Shown here piece by piece: positions 7,527 through 16,827 of a stretch of 31,156 nt of DNA. The notes under the pieces are model-generated. The model made no database searches and was not told the DNA's origin. It worked only from the letters and a program-made list of their open reading frames with translations. Each line of letters opens with the position of its first letter. The first letter of the stretch is position 1. The position numbers were made by a program, and so were the translations under genes. Source of the stretch: Pseudomonadota bacterium (GTDB lineage Bacteria; Pseudomonadota; Alphaproteobacteria; Rhizobiales; Beijerinckiaceae); NCBI GenBank assembly GCA_023386155.1, contig JAEWKH010000019.1, forward strand, positions 1 through 31,156, written 5' to 3'.

Positions 7527-10171
7527 GCCGCCGCCAGAGCCGCCTCGATGGCGGCGAGCGCGGCTTCGGCCTGGGCGCCGTCGGGGCCGCCGGCCTGGGC
7601 CATGTCGCGGCGTCCGCCGCCGCCCTTGCCGCCGAGCTTCTCCGAGCCGACGCGCACGAGGGCGACCGCGTCGACCTTCGCGGTCAGGTCTTCGGTGACG
7701 CCCACGACGATGCCCGCCTTGCCGTCCTCGGCCACGCCGACGATGGCCACGACCCCGGAGCCGAGGCGCTTCTTGCCCTCGTCGGCGAGGCTCTTGAGGT
7801 CCTTCATCTCGACGCCCGTGACCGCGCGGGCCATGAGCTTGATGCCGGCCACGTCCTTGACCGGATCCTCACCGCCCGAGCCGCCGCCCATGGCGAGCTT
7901 GCGGCGGGCCTCGGCCAGGTCGCGCTCCAGCTTGCGGCGCTCCTCCAGAAGGGCCGCGAGACGCGACGAGACCTCGTCCACCGGCGTTTTGAGAAGGCCT
8001 GCGACCTCGCGCAGCTTGCGGCTTTCCTCGACGAGATGGCGACGGGCGGCATCGCCCGTCATGGCCTCGACGCGGCGGACACCGGCCGCGACCGCGTTCT
8101 CGCCCACGATGGTGATGACGCCGATATCGCCCGTGCGGTTCACGTGCGTGCCGCCGCAGAGCTCCACCGAGAACGCCCTGTTGGTCTCGCCCTTGCCCAT
8201 GGAGACGACCCGGACCTCGTCGCCGTATTTCTCGCCGAAGAGCGCGCGGGCGCCGGACTCGATGGCCTCGTCGACCGCCATGAGCTTGGTGACGACCGGC
8301 TCGTTCTGGAGCAGCACCCTGTTGGCGATCTCCTCGACCCTGGCGAGTTCCGAATCCTCGATGGGCTTCGGGTGGCTGAAGTCGAAGCGCAGGCGGTCGG
8401 GCGCCACGAGCGAGCCCTTCTGGGCGACGTGATCGCCGAGCACCTGGCGCAGGGCCTCGTGCAGGAGGTGGGTCGCCGAGTGGTTGGAGCGCACGGCGAA
8501 GCGGCGCTCGTGATCGACGATCAGCTCCAGGGACTGATTGGGCTTCAGGGAGCCGTGCTCCACGGTGACATGATGAACGAAGAGGTCGCCGAGCTTCTTC
8601 TCGGTGCCGGTCACGAAGACCCGCGCCCCCTCGCCCTGCATCACGCCGGTATCGCCGACCTGACCGCCGGATTCGCCGTAGAACGGCGTCTGGTTGAGGA
8701 CCACGAGGCCGGTCTCGCCCGCCTTGAGCTCCGCCACCTCCCGGCCGTCCTTCAGGAGCGCCAGGACGATGCCTTCGGCGGCTTCCGTGTCATAGCCGAG
8801 GAACTCGGTCGCCCCCGTGCGCTCCTTGACGGAGAACCACACGGTCTCCGTCGCCGCCTCGCCCGAACCGGACCAGGCGGCGCGCGCCTTCTCGCGCTGG
8901 CGCTCCATGGCGGCGTTGAAGGTCTCCGTATCGACGCCGATGCCGCGGGGCTTCAGCGCGTCCTGCGTGAGATCGAGCGGGAAGCCGTAGGTGTCGTAGA
9001 GGGTGAAGGCGGTCTCGCCCGAGAGGTTCTGCCCCTTGGCAAGGTCACGGCTTTCCTCGTCGAGGATCGACAGGCCGCGCTCAAGCGTCTTGCGGAAGCG
9101 GGTCTCTTCCAGCTTCAGGGTCTCGGTGATCAGCGCCTCGGCGCGGATGAGCTCGGGATAGGCCTGCCCCATCTCGCGCACCAGGGCGGGCACGAGGCGG
9201 TACATGAGCGGGTCCTTGGCGCCGAGAAGCTGCGCATGGCGCATGGCGCGGCGCATGATGCGGCGAAGCACGTAGCCGCGGCCCTCGTTCGACGGCAGGA
9301 CGCCGTCGGCCACGAGGAAGGACGAGGCGCGCAGGTGGTCGGCGATGACCCGGTGCGAGGCCTTGCGGTCGCCCTCGGGCGCCACGCCGGTGGCATGCGC
9401 CACGGCTTCGATGAGCGTGCGGAACAGGTCCGTGTCGTAGTTCGAGTGCACGCCCTGCATGATCGCGGCGATGCGCTCCAGGCCCATGCCGGTGTCGATG
9501 GAGGGCTTGGGCAGGCCGATGCGGTTGCCCGGCTCGATCTGCTCGTATTGCATGAAGACGAGGTTCCAGAACTCCAGGAAGCGGTCGCCGTCCTCCTCCG
9601 GGCTGCCGGGAGGCCCGCCCCAGAGCTTGTCGCCCTGGTCGATGAAGATCTCCGAGCAGGGCCCGCAAGGGCCGGTATCGCCCATCTGCCAGAAGTTGTC
9701 CGAGGTCGGGATGCGGATGATCTTGGAATCCGAGAAGCCGGCGATCTTCTTCCACAGGTCGGCCGCCTCGTCATCGGTGTGATAGACGGTGACGAGGAGC
9801 TTGTCCTTCGGCAGATCGAACTCCTTGGTGATCAGGTTCCAGGCAAGCTCGATGGCCCGTTCCTTGAAGTAATCGCCGAACGAGAAGTTGCCGAGCATCT
9901 CGAAGAAGGTGTGGTGCCGCGCCGTGTAGCCCACATTGTCGAGATCGTTGTGCTTGCCGCCCGCGCGGACGCATTTCTGCGAGGTCGTGGCGGTGCTGTA
10001 GGGCCGCTTCTCGACGCCGGTGAAGACGTTCTTGAACTGCACCATGCCGGCATTCGTGAACATCAGGGTCGGGTCGTTGCGCGGCACGAGGGGGCTCGAG
10101 GCCACGACCTCATGGCCGTTCTTGGCGAAGTAATCGAGGAAGGCTGACCGGATTTCGTTGACGCCGCTCAT
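7523..10171 (-). CDS. alaS: Alanyl-tRNA synthetase
   Basis: An 882-residue class II synthetase that charges tRNA-Ala. The N-terminal catalytic domain is typical (NDPTLMFTNAGMVQFKNVF near 32-50, CVRAGGKHNDLDNVG near 67-81). The editing domain has its zinc/catalytic signature HSATH (564-568) and CGGTH (672-676), so mischarged Ser/Gly editing should be intact. The C-Ala region includes a Gly-rich segment, and the protein ends in an Ala-rich tail. The length is normal. The start at 10171 matches the family N-terminus MSGVNEIRSAFLDYF. The stop codon is part of the adjacent palindromic element, whose large hairpin would form the 3' end of the transcript. The ~265 bp upstream hold no recognisable gene or leader. 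Confidence 0.98.
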   Translation of the reverse strand: MSGVNEIRSAFLDYFAKNGHEVVASSPLVPRNDPTLMFTNAGMVQFKNVFTGVEKRPYSTATTSQKCVRAGGKHNDLDNVGYTARHHTFFEMLGNFSFGDYFKERAIELAWNLITKEFDLPKDKLLVTVYHTDDEAADLWKKIAGFSDSKIIRIPTSDNFWQMGDTGPCGPCSEIFIDQGDKLWGGPPGSPEEDGDRFLEFWNLVFMQYEQIEPGNRIGLPKPSIDTGMGLERIAAIMQGVHSNYDTDLFRTLIEAVAHATGVAPEGDRKASHRVIADHLRASSFLVADGVLPSNEGRGYVLRRIMRRAMRHAQLLGAKDPLMYRLVPALVREMGQAYPELIRAEALITETLKLEETRFRKTLERGLSILDEESRDLAKGQNLSGETAFTLYDTYGFPLDLTQDALKPRGIGVDTETFNAAMERQREKARAAWSGSGEAATETVWFSVKERTGATEFLGYDTEAAEGIVLALLKDGREVAELKAGETGLVVLNQTPFYGESGGQVGDTGVMQGEGARVFVTGTEKKLGDLFVHHVTVEHGSLKPNQSLELIVDHERRFAVRSNHSATHLLHEALRQVLGDHVAQKGSLVAPDRLRFDFSHPKPIEDSELARVEEIANRVLLQNEPVVTKLMAVDEAIESGARALFGEKYGDEVRVVSMGKGETNRAFSVELCGGTHVNRTGDIGVITIVGENAVAAGVRRVEAMTGDAARRHLVEESRKLREVAGLLKTPVDEVSSRLAALLEERRKLERDLAEARRKLAMGGGSGGEDPVKDVAGIKLMARAVTGVEMKDLKSLADEGKKRLGSGVVAIVGVAEDGKAGIVVGVTEDLTAKVDAVALVRVGSEKLGGKGGGGRRDMAQAGGPDGAQAEAALAAIEAALAAA

Positions 10172-10438
10172 GGGTTCTCAAACTCGGGAATAGGGCTTTT
10201 CAGGGCCCGAAAAGGTATGATGGTGGCCGGTTTTAGCCGCCCGCGCCCGCCCTGTCGAGGCGGCGTTTCGGCGAGGCGGGCGAATAGGCCTTCGAGGGGC
10301 ACTCTGGGGCCCGTTCCTCCCTCGACAGCCTGAAAGCTGGCCCATTCGAGTGGCAGTCGAACGAAGGTATTGTGTCCAATTTGTCCGGTGTTAATCTCGC
10401 TTTGGCTGTTATAGGCTCGGACTAGTCCGGTATTTCAT

Positions 10439-11125
10439 ATGGTTTTTCATTGTACAGACATTACTCTGCCGGTATGGCTGAAGCCTATTCTTCCGTTTTC
10501 CCGTAATATCGTCGGGGCGGCTTGCGTTGCTTTTGCATCCTTCGGCAGCCCTGCTGCGGCGCAAGATCCGGAGCGGAGCTGGCATCTGTCGGCTTACGGC
10601 AGCCGCTGGGTCAATGCCGATCTGCTGGAAATCCCCGAGCGGACCTTCACGGGCGGATTGACGGCCGAGGACGCCTATTTTGTCGGCGCCGGGCTTTCGC
10701 GGGTCATCGTCCCCTCCTTTGCCATCCCGCTGCTGGGCACGGACTTCGCCTTTCGCGGCAACCGGATCGAGCTGGAAGGCCAGGTCCTCCGCCACTTCGG
10801 GGATCAGGCCCACTGGGAAGGGACGGTTGCGCTCATGTTTCGAACCGGGCAGATCCCGCTGTTTGGAGGCTTGAGCGTCAATCTGGCTTTCGGTGAAGGT
10901 CTTTCCTATGCCTCGGAGCGCCCGAGGCTCGAAGGCAACGAACGTCTCGAGCCCACCCGGCTCCTCAACTATCTCGCCTTCGAGGCGGAGTTCTCCCATT
11001 CCTCCCTGCCGGGCGTGTATTTCGTCCCCCGGGTCCATCATCGGTCCGGAGTGTTCGGTCTCTTTGCTGACAAGGGATCCGGCTCGAACTTCATCGGGGC
11101 CGGGATCCGGATGGATCTGCGATAG
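10439..11125 (+). CDS. Putative outer-membrane acyloxyacyl hydrolase / lipid A 3-O-deacylase (PagL-like)
   Basis: A 228-residue exported protein. A hydrophobic segment ending in SPAAA/Q near residue 41 looks like a signal peptide. The rest alternates short aromatic/hydrophobic strands, as expected of a small beta-barrel, ending with IRMDLR. The motif VPRVHHRSG (197-204) near the C-terminus resembles the His-x-Ser active-site strand of PagL-type deacylases, with His201 and Ser203 as candidates; the catalytic Glu of PagL is not obvious here. If functional it would trim acyl chains from lipid A in the outer membrane. The start is not certain because the N-terminus before the signal core is long and no strong ribosome binding site is visible. 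It is convergent with recA. Confidence 0.65.
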   Translation: MVFHCTDITLPVWLKPILPFSRNIVGAACVAFASFGSPAAAQDPERSWHLSAYGSRWVNADLLEIPERTFTGGLTAEDAYFVGAGLSRVIVPSFAIPLLGTDFAFRGNRIELEGQVLRHFGDQAHWEGTVALMFRTGQIPLFGGLSVNLAFGEGLSYASERPRLEGNERLEPTRLLNYLAFEAEFSHSSLPGVYFVPRVHHRSGVFGLFADKGSGSNFIGAGIRMDLR

Positions 11126-11208
11126 GCGGGGAGAGGCAGGTTGCATTGGAGCGATGTTCGCCCTTGGTGAGCGCGGAGGGCACACCTGCCCTTTGGTCTT
11201 CCCCAACG

Positions 11209-11238
11209 AAAAGACCGCCGCGATCTCTCGCGACGGCC
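11209..11238 (-). terminator. Rho-independent terminator downstream of recA
   Basis: The stem is GACCGCCGCGA (11213-11223)/TCGCGACGGCC (11228-11238), nine of eleven pairs matched, with loop TCTC. On the minus strand it is followed by TTTT. The plus side has CTCTCTTT, so it may also stop the convergent PagL-like gene. Confidence 0.65.
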
Positions 11239-11256
11239 TCTCTTTGCCCTTGAAGG

Positions 11257-11321
11257 AGAGCAAAAGCTCTTTTGTGCATGGCCTTTTCGGATAACCGGAT
11301 CCCACTTATCCGGGCCATGCA

Positions 11322-11324
<3 letters not shown>
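11257..11324. repeat. Bipartite palindromic element, compact unit F at the recA 3' end
   Basis: A minimal module I (AGAGC-AAAA-GCTCT, 11257-11270) is followed by module II: outer arms GCATGGCC (11276-11283)/GGCCATGC (11313-11320), a 4-nt left bulge, inner arms CGGATAA (11288-11294)/TTATCCG (11306-11312), and the loop CCGGATCCCAC (one extra C). It ends one base before the recA stop codon (11322-11324). Confidence 0.85.
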
Positions 11325-12416
<1,092 letters not shown>

Positions 12417-12451
12417 GACCTAGCATCCTTATGGCATGGAGGAGGAGTGAA

Positions 12452-12477
12452 TCTCAACGCGGTGTTGAGAGATTATA
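12452..12477 (-). promoter_or_regulatory. recA promoter -10 box and 5'-UTR hairpin
   Basis: On the minus strand a perfect TATAAT (12472-12477) lies ~55 bp before the recA start. It is directly followed by the hairpin TCTCAAC/GTTGAGA (12452-12470, 7-bp stem, 5-nt loop), which would sit at or near the very 5' end of the mRNA. No good -35 at normal spacing is visible. Confidence 0.55.
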
Positions 12478-12503
12478 TGTACTCACTTTGTTCCCCCCTA
12501 CAA

Positions 12504-12518
12504 GTTCTTTTTTCGTTC
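12504..12518 (-). promoter_or_regulatory. LexA (SOS) box upstream of recA
   Basis: The sequence GTTC-N7-GTTC on the plus strand reads GAAC-N7-GAAC in the direction of recA, which is the alphaproteobacterial LexA operator. It lies ~27 bp upstream of the TATAAT box, where bound LexA would overlap the -35 region. Confidence 0.8.
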
Positions 12519-12563
12519 TCATTCGAGAATCCACAGATCTCGGACGAGCCACGATGACGCAGG

Positions 12564-12579
12564 GTTAAAATTGAGTTAA
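12564..12579 (-). promoter_or_regulatory. CtrA-type site between cckA and recA
   Basis: Read on the minus strand this is TTAA-CTCAATT-TTAAC, an exact match to the CtrA consensus TTAA-N7-TTAAC. It lies just after the cckA stop and ~150 bp upstream of the recA start. Function is inferred from sequence only. Confidence 0.55.
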
Positions 12580-12588
12580 ATCAGCGAC

Positions 12589-15120
12589 TTACTGCCCTAT
12601 CACCTGCTTCACGGTCTCGACCAGCTGGCGCAGGCTGAAGGGCTTGGGCAGGAAGTTGAACTCCTCCCCTTCCGGCAGGTTCTTGCGGAAGGCTTCCTCG
12701 GCATAGCCGGACACGAAGATGACCTTCAGGTCGGGGTAGAGCTTGCGCAGCTCGCCGAGCAGGGTCGGGCCGTCCATTTCCGGCATCACCACGTCGGAAA
12801 CCACGAGATCGACCGGGGCGCCCCGCTCCTGGATGATCTCCAGCGCCTCGACGCCGGAGGCCGCCTCGAGCACCGTGTAGCCGCGGGCGGAAAGCGCCCG
12901 GGCATTGACGGCGCGGACCGGATCCTCGTCCTCCACCAGGAGGATGCTGCCCTGCCCGGTCATGTCGGCCGCCGCCTTCCTGGGCGCGTCGGCCTTCGCC
13001 TCCTCGGGAGCCTCCTGTACGTCAGGGATATGGCGCGGCAGGTAGATGCGGAAGGTCGTGCCCTCGCCGGGCTTCGAATCCACGTCGATATAGCCGCCCG
13101 ACTGCTTCACGATGCCGAAGACGGTGGAGAGGCCGAGGCCCGTGCCCTTGCCCACCTCCTTGGTGGTGAAGAAGGGCTCGAAGATCTTCTCCACGATCTC
13201 GGGCGTCATGCCCGAGCCCGTGTCGGACACCTCCACCACGACATAGTCCGCCGGCGGCATCGCACTCACGTCGAGGCGGGCTGCTTCCGCTGCGGAAACA
13301 TTGGCCGTGCGGATCGCGAGCTTGCCGCCGTCCGGCATGGCGTCGCGCGCATTGACGGCGAGGTTCACCACCACCTGCTCGAACTGGTTCACGTCGGCCT
13401 TGACGAACCACAGGTCGCGGCCGTGGCTCAGATCGAGCTCCACGCGCTCGCCGAGCAGGCGCTTCAGCAGCATGGAGAGGTCGTAGAGCCGGTCGTTGAG
13501 GTTCAGCACCTCCGGCCGCAGGGTCTGGCGGCGGGAGAAGGCGAGCAGCTGGCGCACCAGGCTCGCGGCCCGGTTCGCGTTCTGCTTGATCTGCATGATG
13601 TCCTGGAAGGACGGATCGGTCGGCCTGTGGTTGGCGAGGAGCAGGTCGCTGTAGCCGATGATCGCCTGCAGCACGTTGTTGAAATCGTGCGCGACGCCGC
13701 CGGCGAGCTGACCCACGGCGTTCATCTTCTGCGACTGGGCGAGCTGCTCCTCCACCTTGCGGAAATCGGTGGTGTCGAGGGCATAGAGGATCGCCGTCTC
13801 GCCTTCCGCGCCCGTATCCCCGACCGGCGTCACCCAGACACGGACGGAGCCGCCGTTCTCGCCCGCCGTCTGAAGCTCCAGGGGCGGAATGTCCCCCTTG
13901 TTCTCCGCCGCGGCCTTGAGGGCGGCCTCGATGGGCCCGCGCTCGCGGAACGTGTCGAGGATGGAGGCCCCGCTGGCGCTGCCCTCGCCCGTGCGCGCCA
14001 GGGCGCCGAACAGCTTGGAGAAGGGCGCATTGGCATGGACGATCCGCCCCGCCCGATCGACCGTCGCGATGGCGATGGGCGTGTTGTTGAAGAAGCGCGC
14101 GAAGCGCACTTCGGCGGCGCGCTGCCCCTCGTCGACATCTCCTCCCGCCGAGCGGTTGAGAACGAGGGTGCGGGAGGCGCCCATCCGGCCGTCCTGCCCG
14201 AAGGCGATGCGGTGATACAGGCGCACGGGAAGGAACTGGCCGTTGCGGCGACGCAGGTCGAGATCGAACGTCTCCGTGCGCACGCTGCCCGGCTCGCCGG
14301 AGAACGACGTCATCATCGAGACCACGTCGCGCGGCACGATGTCCGTGAGGTTCAGCCCGCCCGAACCGACCTGCGCGAGATCGTAATCGAGCCAGGAGGC
14401 GAGCGTCGCGTTGAGATAGATGATCGAGCCCTCGGGATCGACCGAGAGGAAGCCCGCCGGAGCATGATCGAGATAGTCGATGGCGTGCTGGAGCTCCTGG
14501 AAGACATTCTCCTGACGCTCGCGCTCATGCGTCACCTCGCAGATGACCCAGAGCGCCGCCTGCCGTCCGTGCGGACGCGGCACGGGGCGCACCCGCACGC
14601 GATACCAGCCGAACTCCTGAACGCCGTTCAGCGACGGCGAGAGGCGGATCTCCTCCGTGCCCGTCCGGTGCTCGCGCGCCGCCTGGGCCAGCCGATAGAT
14701 CGCCTCCGAAACCTCGGGCGCTCCCATGAACAGGCGCTCCACGGGACGCACCTCCCCGCCCTGCAAGCCGGCGAAGGAGAGATAGGCTTCGTTGGCATAC
14801 GTGATGCGCCCGTCGTCCTCGATCACCACCAGGCCGTCCGTCGACGTGTCGGCCATGAGCTTGGTGATATCGTTGCGCGCCGACTGCCCCGAAAACTGCA
14901 CGACGCCGATCGACATGGCGAACAGGAAGAAGACGCCCGCCATGGCGAAGAAGGCGAGAAGCCCGAGGACCAGGGGCTGCGTCTGCTCCATGCCGAAATA
15001 GCGCAGGCTCAGGGTCGCGCCGACCAGGACGCCTGCGAGAAGCAGGACCCAGCCGATATGGCCGTGACGGTCAGACCGGTCGATGGCCGAGCCTTTCGGC
15101 GTGTCGCCCTCGTAAGCCAT
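12589..15120 (-). CDS. cckA: Cell-cycle hybrid sensor histidine kinase CckA
   Basis: An 843-residue inner-membrane hybrid kinase. Two N-terminal membrane helices (~22-42 and ~50-74) have almost no periplasmic loop, as in CckA. PAS-like domains span about 85-195, 205-325 and 335-455. The HisKA box is LAGGVAHDFNNVLQAIIGYS with phospho-accepting His478. The HATPase motifs are NLAVNARDAMPDGG (N box), VSDTGSGM (G1) and GKGTGLGLS (G2). The receiver domain (~725-843) has acidic residues 730-732, phospho-acceptor Asp776 in VVSDVVMPEMDG and Lys826. Family knowledge: CckA passes phosphate via ChpT to CtrA and CpdR and also acts as a phosphatase under cyclic-di-GMP control. It is divergent from a FliO-like gene and upstream of recA in the same direction. 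Confidence 0.96.
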   Translation of the reverse strand: MAYEGDTPKGSAIDRSDRHGHIGWVLLLAGVLVGATLSLRYFGMEQTQPLVLGLLAFFAMAGVFFLFAMSIGVVQFSGQSARNDITKLMADTSTDGLVVIEDDGRITYANEAYLSFAGLQGGEVRPVERLFMGAPEVSEAIYRLAQAAREHRTGTEEIRLSPSLNGVQEFGWYRVRVRPVPRPHGRQAALWVICEVTHERERQENVFQELQHAIDYLDHAPAGFLSVDPEGSIIYLNATLASWLDYDLAQVGSGGLNLTDIVPRDVVSMMTSFSGEPGSVRTETFDLDLRRRNGQFLPVRLYHRIAFGQDGRMGASRTLVLNRSAGGDVDEGQRAAEVRFARFFNNTPIAIATVDRAGRIVHANAPFSKLFGALARTGEGSASGASILDTFRERGPIEAALKAAAENKGDIPPLELQTAGENGGSVRVWVTPVGDTGAEGETAILYALDTTDFRKVEEQLAQSQKMNAVGQLAGGVAHDFNNVLQAIIGYSDLLLANHRPTDPSFQDIMQIKQNANRAASLVRQLLAFSRRQTLRPEVLNLNDRLYDLSMLLKRLLGERVELDLSHGRDLWFVKADVNQFEQVVVNLAVNARDAMPDGGKLAIRTANVSAAEAARLDVSAMPPADYVVVEVSDTGSGMTPEIVEKIFEPFFTTKEVGKGTGLGLSTVFGIVKQSGGYIDVDSKPGEGTTFRIYLPRHIPDVQEAPEEAKADAPRKAAADMTGQGSILLVEDEDPVRAVNARALSARGYTVLEAASGVEALEIIQERGAPVDLVVSDVVMPEMDGPTLLGELRKLYPDLKVIFVSGYAEEAFRKNLPEGEEFNFLPKPFSLRQLVETVKQVIGQ

Positions 15121-15410
15121 GGAATGTCAACATCCTCAACGGAGGCGGATGTGCCGTAAGGCACCGGCTGCAACGTTGCAGCCAGCCGCACGATCTTTGT
15201 CGTTCATCTTACACGCCAATTCTTGATCGACCTCTAAGGCGGAGCCATGAGCCGATGCAAGGGGCCAACGGTCCAAGTGATGCCGCCGCGGAACGATTTC
15301 GCCATAGGAAATCCCTAATTTCCTTGATGAAAGGGCGAACGGGCCCATTTTGGTCCCATCGTTGAGGGCCGATCCTCATCCGCATGACCGCACTCCGAGG
15401 CCAGCATTCG

Positions 15411-15426
15411 TTAACCATCTGTTAAC
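15411..15426 (+). promoter_or_regulatory. CtrA-type site upstream of the FliO-like gene
   Basis: The sequence TTAA-CCATCTG-TTAAC is an exact match to the CtrA consensus. It lies ~85 bp upstream of the GTG start of the FliO-like gene, within the 389-bp divergent gap with cckA. Apart from this site nothing else in the gap is recognisable. Confidence 0.7.
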
Positions 15427-15509
15427 CTTGTCGCTGGCTTTGGCGGTCAATGTGGTACAACCACCACGGAACCGGCCTGCACGGGCCTGCAAACACTCGA
15501 GAGTACAAC

Positions 15510-16742
15510 GTGTCATCTCTTTTCGGTATCGAAGCGTCACGGGCAGTCCAATTCGCGATTGCATTCGCGATCATTCTGATCCTGCTCGTGCTCTTCGGTG
15601 TAGTCTTCCGCAAGCTGACGGGCGCCCGGCTGATGATGCCTGGCAGCGATCGCGGCCGCGGCAGCCGCCAGCCGCGTCTCGGCATCGTCGACGTCTACGA
15701 TCTCGACCGGCAGCGTCAGCTCCTTCTCCTGCGCCGTGACAATGTCGAGCACCTCCTGCTCATCGGCGGCCCCAACGATGTGGTGATCGAGACCAACATC
15801 GTTCGTGTCGCCGGTGCCCGCATCCCCGCGCCGTCCAACGACACGGGCGTGGAACGCTTCGAGCCGACCCTGGACCAGCCCGGCCGCCCCCCGCAGGTCG
15901 AGCCCAACGGGCGTCCCTCCATCGAGAGCCAGCTCGCGGCCCAGCTCGGCGCCTTCGTGCGGCGTCCCTCGGAGGAATCCGACATCGATCAGGAACTCGC
16001 CCCGATCGCCACGGCGAGCGCCCCGGTTCCGGCTCACCCGGAGCCCGTGCTGAAGCCCGACGCCGTCGCCGTCTCGGCCGCCCCCGCCATCCAGGGCCTG
16101 CGCGCAGAGGCGAGGATGCCATCCTTCCCGGAGGCCCCTCCCGCGCCTGCGGTGGAGCGCCCCGAGCCGCGCCCGGCCTTCACCCCCCCGCCGTTCCAGT
16201 CCCGGCCGACGCCGGTCCCCCCTGCCCCTCCGGTGCAGCCGGAACCGGTCCGGGCGCCCGAGCCGGCGCCGGTGGATAAGCCGGCTCCCGCGGAACGGTC
16301 GGCACCGGGCGCCGGTATCCTGTCGGACATGGCAAAGCAGCTCGAAGAGGCGCTGAAGCGCCCGGCGATCCCCGTTCCCCCTCCCCAGGTCGCTCCGGCA
16401 CCTGTGGGATCAACCCCGGCAGAGCCGGAGGACGACAGGGACGAAGAGGAGCTTCCCGAGCCCGCCCCGGCCGATGTGGAGCCCGTCTCCACGACCGACG
16501 AGCGGCAGGATGAGGAAGTTCTCGCGGAGGAGGCCGAGGCCGCCCCGCCGGTCCGGCCCGCTCCGGCTCCCGAGCCGGTCCGCCCCGTGGCGCCTCCGCC
16601 TGCGACGGCTCCCCTCCCGCCCCAGGCGAAGGAGCCGCCGGCCGGTCCCCAGAAGCCGACGGACCCGTTCTCCGTCGAGGACATCGAGGCGGAGTTCGCC
16701 CGCCTGCTCGGACGCCCGCTCGATCCGTCCAAGAAGAGCTGA
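15510..16742 (+). CDS. fliO: FliO-like membrane protein with long Pro-rich cytoplasmic tail
   Basis: A 410-residue protein. After a short N-terminus there is one membrane helix (about 11-34, AVQFAIAFAIILILLVLFGVVF). It is followed by a small beta-rich domain (DVYDLDRQRQLLLLRRDNVEHLLLIGGPNDVVIETNIVR) with the features of FliO, an assembly factor for the flagellar type III export gate. The remaining ~300 residues are low-complexity Pro/Ala/Glu-rich and end in FSVEDIEAEFARLLGRPLD, a short amphipathic segment. I chose GTG 15510 because it starts just before the helix with a GAGAG upstream; ATG 15450 adds 20 unlikely residues. A CtrA-type site upstream fits a flagellar role. It is not in a flagellar operon, so the name is a family call, not proof. 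Confidence 0.7.
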   Translation: MSSLFGIEASRAVQFAIAFAIILILLVLFGVVFRKLTGARLMMPGSDRGRGSRQPRLGIVDVYDLDRQRQLLLLRRDNVEHLLLIGGPNDVVIETNIVRVAGARIPAPSNDTGVERFEPTLDQPGRPPQVEPNGRPSIESQLAAQLGAFVRRPSEESDIDQELAPIATASAPVPAHPEPVLKPDAVAVSAAPAIQGLRAEARMPSFPEAPPAPAVERPEPRPAFTPPPFQSRPTPVPPAPPVQPEPVRAPEPAPVDKPAPAERSAPGAGILSDMAKQLEEALKRPAIPVPPPQVAPAPVGSTPAEPEDDRDEEELPEPAPADVEPVSTTDERQDEEVLAEEAEAAPPVRPAPAPEPVRPVAPPPATAPLPPQAKEPPAGPQKPTDPFSVEDIEAEFARLLGRPLDPSKKS

Positions 16743-16770
16743 GACGCCTCGGCGGCCATCGAACGATGAA

Positions 16771-16807
16771 AAGAAAAAGGGCTCCGCAAGCGGAGCCCTT
16801 TCGATTT
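16771..16807. terminator. Bidirectional terminator between the FliO-like gene and dksA
   Basis: An 11-bp perfect stem AAAGGGCTCCG/CGGAGCCCTTT with loop CAAG (16776-16801). The minus strand has the better T-tract (TTTTTCTTTT). It serves both convergent genes. Confidence 0.88.
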
Positions 16808-16827
16808 GGTGGCGGCTTTAAGGATTC

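Noticed and set aside
8036..10147. 703-codon open frame antisense to alaS
   Set aside because: It is a mirror of the alaS codon structure in high-GC DNA, has no family motifs and is Arg/His/Asp-rich low-complexity sequence.
10172..10438. Riboswitch or T-box leader upstream of alaS
   Set aside because: No T-box sequence, antiterminator or conserved leader fold is visible, and such leaders are not expected in this group.
13030..15159. 709-codon open frame antisense to cckA
   Set aside because: Shadow of cckA; the CckA frame has complete domains and this one has none.
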